Below are positions 13,940-17,674 of a stretch of DNA of 17,674 bases, piece after piece; position 1 is the first letter of the stretch, and every line of letters starts with the position of its first letter. Source of the stretch: Psychrobacter sp. UBA5136 (GTDB taxonomy: Bacteria; Pseudomonadota; Gammaproteobacteria; Pseudomonadales; Moraxellaceae); NCBI RefSeq assembly GCF_002414005.1, contig NZ_DHYG01000015.1:1-17674 (forward strand), read 5' to 3'. Both the position numbers and the translations under genes were made by a program. The notes under the pieces are model-generated. The model saw nothing but the letters and a program-made list of their open reading frames with translations. It had not been told where the DNA came from and ran no database searches.

Positions 13940-14615
13940 CTATCATACCGTCATGCATGGTAATGACGCGGTCTGCCATTTCTGCAAGCGCGGCATCATG
14001 GGTGACGACGACCAATGCCGAGCCGTCTTGCTGACGTAAGTCTAATAACAGCTGCATCACTTGCTTGGCATTTTGCTCATCTAGATTGCCTGTTGGTTCA
14101 TCGGCAAAGACGATTTTTGGCTGCGACACCAAGGCGCGAGCAACGGCAGTACGCTGCTGCTCACCGCCTGATAGCTGACTGGGTAAGCTGTTCCGACGAT
14201 GTCCCAAATCGACTGCTGTAATCAACTCGTTGACGCGTGCTTTATTCGGACGGCGGGCGATATCAAGGGGAAAGGCGATATTTTCAGCGACGGTTAATGT
14301 TGGCAATAAATGAAACGACTGAAAGACAAAACCCATCTCGCGCTGGCGAATGACGGCAAGCGCATCTTCATCAAGGTTATTTAACGTTTGCCCCGCCAAC
14401 TCAACCGAGCCGCTATCTGGATAATCTAAGCCTGCTAGTAGCCCTAACAAAGTCGATTTACCCGAGCCAGATTTGCCCATGATGACCACAAACTCGCCCG
14501 CATCGACATGGATGTCGACATCTTTGATGATAGACAGCTTTTGCTCACCGATTTGTACGCTTTTATTCAGCTTAGAGGCGGTAAGTAGCGCTTTGTTATT
14601 GGCTGTAGCGGTCAT
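13917..14615 (-). CDS. ybbA: ABC transporter ATP-binding protein, YbbA type
   Basis: This is a 232-aa ATPase of the LolD/MacB-like class. Walker A is GKSGSGKS (47-54), the Q-loop is Q99 (FVFQSFHLLPTLT), the signature is LSGGEQQR (148-155), Walker B is IVFADEP (168-174) with the TGNLD D-loop, and the H-loop is H206. All residues for ATP hydrolysis are present. It powers the YbbP-type permease encoded next. Its ATG overlaps the tesA stop in a TGA/ATG arrangement (4-bp overlap), and its own 3' end overlaps the permease start. This indicates tight translational coupling of all three genes. Confidence 0.93.
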   Translation of the reverse strand: MTATANNKALLTASKLNKSVQIGEQKLSIIKDVDIHVDAGEFVVIMGKSGSGKSTLLGLLAGLDYPDSGSVELAGQTLNNLDEDALAVIRQREMGFVFQSFHLLPTLTVAENIAFPLDIARRPNKARVNELITAVDLGHRRNSLPSQLSGGEQQRTAVARALVSQPKIVFADEPTGNLDEQNAKQVMQLLLDLRQQDGSALVVVTHDAALAEMADRVITMHDGMIDGPKING

Positions 14616-15454
14616 TGGCTAGTCTCAGTAGGCGCGCTAGGTTTTTTTGCTTGCTTGGTATGACTTACTTCTCGCTTTCCAATCTCAGTTTCAATCTTAG
14701 GCTGCAGGATTGGCAAGATATTATTATTAACGATAATGCTATAGCCCTCGCGGGTTGGATGAATCGCATCGGCTTGGTTTAGTTTTGGGTCGCCGCCTAC
14801 CCCCTCTAAAAAGAACGGAATCAGCGTCACACTCATATCTTTCGCTACCCTTGGATACATCGCGGCAAACGACTCGACATAGTCAGAGCCAAGATTGTCA
14901 TAAATCTGCATGCCGCCTAAGATAACCTCGCTACCATTATCCTGTAAGCGCTTAATAGCGGTGCGAATATTGGCTTCAACCGTTGCCACCTCAATACCGC
15001 GCATGGCGTCATTGGCACCAATGGTCAAAATGGTGATGTTAGGTTTGGTCTGCAATACCCAATCTAAGCGATTGACAAGACCGGTACTGGTTTCACCGCT
15101 TAACCCTGAATTGACCACCTTAACGCTGTTATAGCCCATCTCTTGTAAGCGTGCTTCTAGCTGCGCCGGATAATTGGCATCATTATCGACGCCAAGCCCT
15201 TCGGTTAAGGAATCGCCCAATGCCAAGATGGTTAAAGGTGCTTGTTGCTCAGTTGAGTTCGCTGATGGCTTAGATTGCGCGGATTCTGGAGTTTGAGGTT
15301 CGGCCGCTGTCGTATGAACAGTCTGGTTGTTATTTTGAGTGTTTTCAGCCGTATTAGCGTCAGGCTCTCTTTGACAACCGCTCAAAGCGATTGCGACGGT
15401 TAAGGCGGCGACCGTAAGCAAGCGCTGCGGTAGGTGGGAGGGTATATTTATCAT
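14612..15454 (-). CDS. tesA: TesA-like SGNH/GDSL esterase, predicted lipoprotein
   Basis: The 280-aa protein begins with a lipoprotein signal peptide ending in the lipobox LSGC (lipidated C27). A low-complexity, Gln/Asn/Thr-rich linker (about 28-72) follows, then a complete SGNH hydrolase. Block I is LALGDSLTEG (nucleophile S82), block II is NSGLSGE (about 115-121), block III is IGANDAMRG (N149), and block V is DAIHP (D229, H232). This is the TesA / arylesterase architecture (thioesterase I, protease I, lysophospholipase L1), here anchored to a membrane rather than freely periplasmic as in E. coli. There is also a basic C-terminal tail of about 20 residues. It leads the tesA-ybbA-ybbP operon. 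In E. coli tesA is divergent from ybbAP. Here all three run in one direction and overlap. Exact substrate not known. Confidence 0.88.
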   Translation of the reverse strand: MINIPSHLPQRLLTVAALTVAIALSGCQREPDANTAENTQNNNQTVHTTAAEPQTPESAQSKPSANSTEQQAPLTILALGDSLTEGLGVDNDANYPAQLEARLQEMGYNSVKVVNSGLSGETSTGLVNRLDWVLQTKPNITILTIGANDAMRGIEVATVEANIRTAIKRLQDNGSEVILGGMQIYDNLGSDYVESFAAMYPRVAKDMSVTLIPFFLEGVGGDPKLNQADAIHPTREGYSIIVNNNILPILQPKIETEIGKREVSHTKQAKKPSAPTETSQ

Positions 15455-15521
15455 GATTCTACTGTCCTATATACAATAAAGTCAGTTTAGCAGAATCAGG
15501 TAAACAGCAGTATGGTGCAAA

Positions 15522-15542
15522 AGTTAACTGCTTCAGTTAACT
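15522..15542 (-). terminator. Hairpin downstream of the MFS gene, weak terminator
   Basis: AGTTAACTG and CAGTTAACT are perfect 9-bp complements around a 3-nt loop. On the minus strand a short TTTT follows the stem. It begins 15 bp after the MFS stop and lies within the tesA upstream region. The U-run is short, so termination may be partial, and an operator role is equally possible. Confidence 0.45.
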
Positions 15543-15557
15543 GAGGAGTGCTAAAAA

Positions 15558-16862
15558 CTAAATCTTTTTACCATCGACCATTACTGGGCGGCAAACTAGC
15601 CAAGCAAACCCCACGTTTATAATCATCAATATCAGCATAATAAATAAGGGCAAATCCCAGCTGTCCGTTGCTTCGTGCAACCAGCCGGTACCTAAAGGAC
15701 CAAAAAACGCAATCAGATAACCGACCGCTTGCGCCATCCCTGATAGCTCGCTTGATTGATTGGCAGTATAAGTGCGCATCGAAAACAGCATCATACTTAA
15801 AGTAAAAATCGCCGAGCAGCCCATGCCCATTAGCCCTGACCATAGCCATGCATAATCGGCAGACAGATAAGTCACGCCTAAGACGCCGAGTACATTTAGC
15901 ATCGCAGCAAAGATGGCCAACGCTTGAATAGGACGCCCGCGGTTAACGAGCCATGTTAAGCTTAAAATCGCGACGGGCGCCATAAACTGAAAGACAGAAC
16001 CCATTTGTCCCGCGCTCACCGCTGATAGACCTTTACTCAGCCAAATCGATGGTAAAAAACTGGCAACGGTGTAAAAAAGTAGTGATTGTAGTCCCATAAA
16101 GATGGCGATTTGCCAAGCAAAAGGTGTGCGCCACATAGAAATTTTTGACGGCGGTTGTTCGCCTTTAGCAAGTGGTGCAATGGGTTGGTGATTTGATGAG
16201 CCTAAACGTAGCCGTAATAATACCCAAATAATTAAGGCGAATAAGCCCAAAATTGACCAGCCGCCAAGCGCCCATTGCCAGCCCACTTGCTCAGATAATG
16301 GCAATACCACACCAGCCACAATCCCTGCCGACACCGTCAACGTAAGACTAAATACGCCAGTAATTAACGGAATGTGATTGGGCGTACGCTGCTTTATCAC
16401 AGGCGCGGCGAGCGTATTGGCAAAACCAATTGCCAGTGTCAGCAGTAACGTGCCAGTTAGAAAACCAATCCAAGTTGGAATAACGCTACGAAGAATCATG
16501 CCCGCGGTTAACAAAGCAATCATTGCAATCAACGTATTCTCAAGGCCAAAACGCTTACCAATTGCCGGCGAGATAAACGCCCCAAGCGCAAAAGTCAGCA
16601 TCGGCACTGCACCAAGCCAGCCAATTTGAGTTTCGGAGATATCAAGCGCCCCTTGCACCACCGGCGCAATAGAACCCAGCGCCACAATCGGCGAGCGCAT
16701 ATTGGTCGCCAATAAAATCATGGCACACAGCACCAGCCAAAAGGTAAAGCGCGAGGAGGGTCGCTTTAAGGTTGACGGCGCATCCGGCTGAGGCCCAGAA
16801 GAATGGGGGGAATAAGAAGACTGGGTCGGTAAATCAGTTTGCAAATTGGGAGAGGTAGACAT
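15558..16862 (-). CDS. MFS transporter of the CynX/NimT family
   Basis: About 434 aa from the ATG at 16862, giving 12 predicted membrane helices. The first membrane region contains ATNMRSPIVALGSIAPVV and IGWLGAVPMLTFALGAFISPAIGKRFG, close to the CynX/NimT (cyanate permease-like) branch. A basic loop with GKRFG lies between helices 2 and 3, and a hydrophilic central loop (SSNHQPIAPLAKGEQPPSK) separates the two six-helix halves. The substrate cannot be read from sequence. Family members carry cyanate, 2-nitroimidazole or other small molecules, often as exporters. The frame continues upstream to a GTG at 16946, but those 28 residues are out of line with family N-termini. No ribosome site marks either start well. 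No cyanase gene lies nearby. Confidence 0.8.
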   Translation of the reverse strand: MSTSPNLQTDLPTQSSYSPHSSGPQPDAPSTLKRPSSRFTFWLVLCAMILLATNMRSPIVALGSIAPVVQGALDISETQIGWLGAVPMLTFALGAFISPAIGKRFGLENTLIAMIALLTAGMILRSVIPTWIGFLTGTLLLTLAIGFANTLAAPVIKQRTPNHIPLITGVFSLTLTVSAGIVAGVVLPLSEQVGWQWALGGWSILGLFALIIWVLLRLRLGSSNHQPIAPLAKGEQPPSKISMWRTPFAWQIAIFMGLQSLLFYTVASFLPSIWLSKGLSAVSAGQMGSVFQFMAPVAILSLTWLVNRGRPIQALAIFAAMLNVLGVLGVTYLSADYAWLWSGLMGMGCSAIFTLSMMLFSMRTYTANQSSELSGMAQAVGYLIAFFGPLGTGWLHEATDSWDLPLFIMLILMIINVGFAWLVCRPVMVDGKKI

Positions 16863-16946
16863 AGCGGCACGACTATCAGCATAAAAAAAGAACACGTCAT
16901 TAAAAAGCGCTGGCGCACCACCGCTTATAAAATAACACCAAAGCAC

Positions 16947-17244
16947 GTCAGTAAGACAGCAATCGAGGCAATATATTAGAGTATAAAAATTTAGAATATA
17001 AAAACACTTGCAGAAAGCAAGCCATATGAACTTGCTACCCCATTTACCAGGGTAAACTTAGTATATGAATCGTGAAGTTTAGGTTTTGCTTATAACGTTT
17101 ATAACAAAAAGGCTTTTATATAAACGCTAAAGCAAAAATAGCGTCGGTTCCTTTAGTATGCAATGCCAGGTTGCACAGGACTTAACGCTATTATAAGAAT
17201 AGATGTTGAGTAAATACTACCAGCGTATGGTAACAAATGGCTAT
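16947..17244. other. Intergenic stretch without a gene
   Basis: I see no coding region between the MFS gene and nqrM. Two small hairpins are visible: TACCC/GGGTA (about 17036-17055) and ACGCTA/TAGCGT (about 17124-17142). Neither has a terminator-type T-run. The stretch is AT-rich and could hold the promoter of the MFS gene. A TTACTG box and TTTATA box 17 bp apart lie just downstream of it on the minus strand, about 16925-16955. Confidence 0.4.
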
Positions 17245-17490
17245 TTATACCGGCTTGCCTAATTGGGCGGCTTTTAGAGCGTTTTCTTGCTGCTGCTCGA
17301 TCTGTGAATCACATTTATTGGGATCATTACCACAAAATGAGCAGTATTCATCACCCATCAATTTTGCTACGCCGCCGCAAGAACCTTTAAGCGGCTTTTT
17401 TTTGACCATATAACCGATGCCCATGAAGATAAAAAACAGCATGAAGACGGTAAAGGTCACAGCAAGCATGGGAAGCAATTGGTTAAGCAT
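17245..17490 (-). CDS. nqrM: NqrM, Na+-translocating NADH:quinone oxidoreductase maturation factor
   Basis: The 81-aa protein has one N-terminal membrane segment (about 6-28), then GYMVKKKPLKGSCGG (26-40) and a cysteine-rich tail EYCSFCGNDPNKCD. The four cysteines (C38, C50, C53, C60) match the set conserved in NqrM (formerly DUF539). NqrM is needed to supply iron to the NqrD/NqrE site of the Na+-NQR complex in the inner membrane. The frame is open to 17526, but the ATG at 17490 has a good ribosome site (AGAGG) and matches the family N-terminus. No nqr structural gene or apbE is visible within the 184 bp left upstream. It may end an nqr operon outside the window or stand alone. Confidence 0.88.
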   Translation of the reverse strand: MLNQLLPMLAVTFTVFMLFFIFMGIGYMVKKKPLKGSCGGVAKLMGDEYCSFCGNDPNKCDSQIEQQQENALKAAQLGKPV

Positions 17491-17632
17491 AGAGATAACC
17501 TCTCGTTTTAAACATGGGACAGTCATCTAGGTGATGACTCTCTTATAGTATAGCAAAAATTTGCCTTACCCGTTTGCGCTTAGCCAGTATATTCATGTAT
17601 AGGGAATTCACTTTACAACAGATACAGTGCGA

Positions 17633-17674
17633 CTGGTATAAATTTTTCTTGCTTGCTGTTATCACAGAGGCTAC
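17633..17674. repeat. Palindromic MITE/REP-like element, copy 2 (cut by window end)
   Basis: CTGGTATAAATTTT is identical to the left arm of the element at 5697-5768, followed by CTTGCTT and a G-for-A change. The centre differs: a CTGT-TATC-ACAG hairpin replaces the longer GTGCG/CGCAC hairpin of copy 1. AGAGGCT is shared again. The right arm would lie past the window. It sits upstream of nqrM. Confidence 0.55.

Noticed and set aside
1..17674. CRISPR array, rRNA, prophage or transposase genes
   Set aside because: No regularly spaced short repeats, rRNA sequence, phage structural genes or transposase motifs were seen.

Overview
The window looks like chromosomal DNA from a gammaproteobacterium of the Moraxellaceae, most likely Psychrobacter. 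This is inferred from the gene set (comM, gph, hisB-hisH, avtA, a tesA-ybbA-ybbP block, nqrM), the moderate base composition and the protein sequences. No database search was possible. Most of it is ordinary housekeeping DNA. The exception is a roughly 2.2 kb AT-rich accessory cassette at about 9.0-11.3 kb.

Left part (1-5.7 kb): comM (branch-migration helicase for natural transformation) converges on gph (phosphoglycolate phosphatase), which lies downstream of a DUF4385 gene. A tRNA-Phe(GAA) follows on the minus strand, with a near-consensus promoter and a strong terminator. Then comes a small GNAT-fold protein, divergent from the histidine genes hisB and hisH, which abut exactly and end in a terminator.

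Middle part (5.7-8.9 kb): a 72-bp palindromic MITE/REP-like element precedes a VanZ-like membrane protein. Next are hchA (Hsp31 deglycase/chaperone), bracketed by two nearly identical terminators, and avtA (valine-pyruvate aminotransferase) facing it.

Accessory cassette (9.0-11.3 kb, minus strand): a 445-aa reverse transcriptase with all catalytic motifs (YADD) and its own terminator. Upstream of it are a 58-nt hairpin region, a small unrecognised membrane-protein ORF, and a 165-bp direct repeat at an exact 441-bp offset. Identity between the repeat copies falls from about 97% at one end to weak similarity at the other. This resembles the layout of defence-associated reverse transcriptase (DRT) systems, with RT, structured RNA and sometimes a membrane effector. 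I could not assign a known DRT type, and it is the best candidate for an undescribed system here.

Right part (11.3-17.7 kb): a compact overlapping minus-strand operon tesA-ybbA-ybbP (a lipoprotein SGNH hydrolase plus an ABC transporter of the lipoprotein/FtsX-permease type). Beyond it lie a CynX/NimT-like MFS transporter and nqrM (Na+-NQR maturation factor). A second, truncated copy of the palindromic element runs off the window end.
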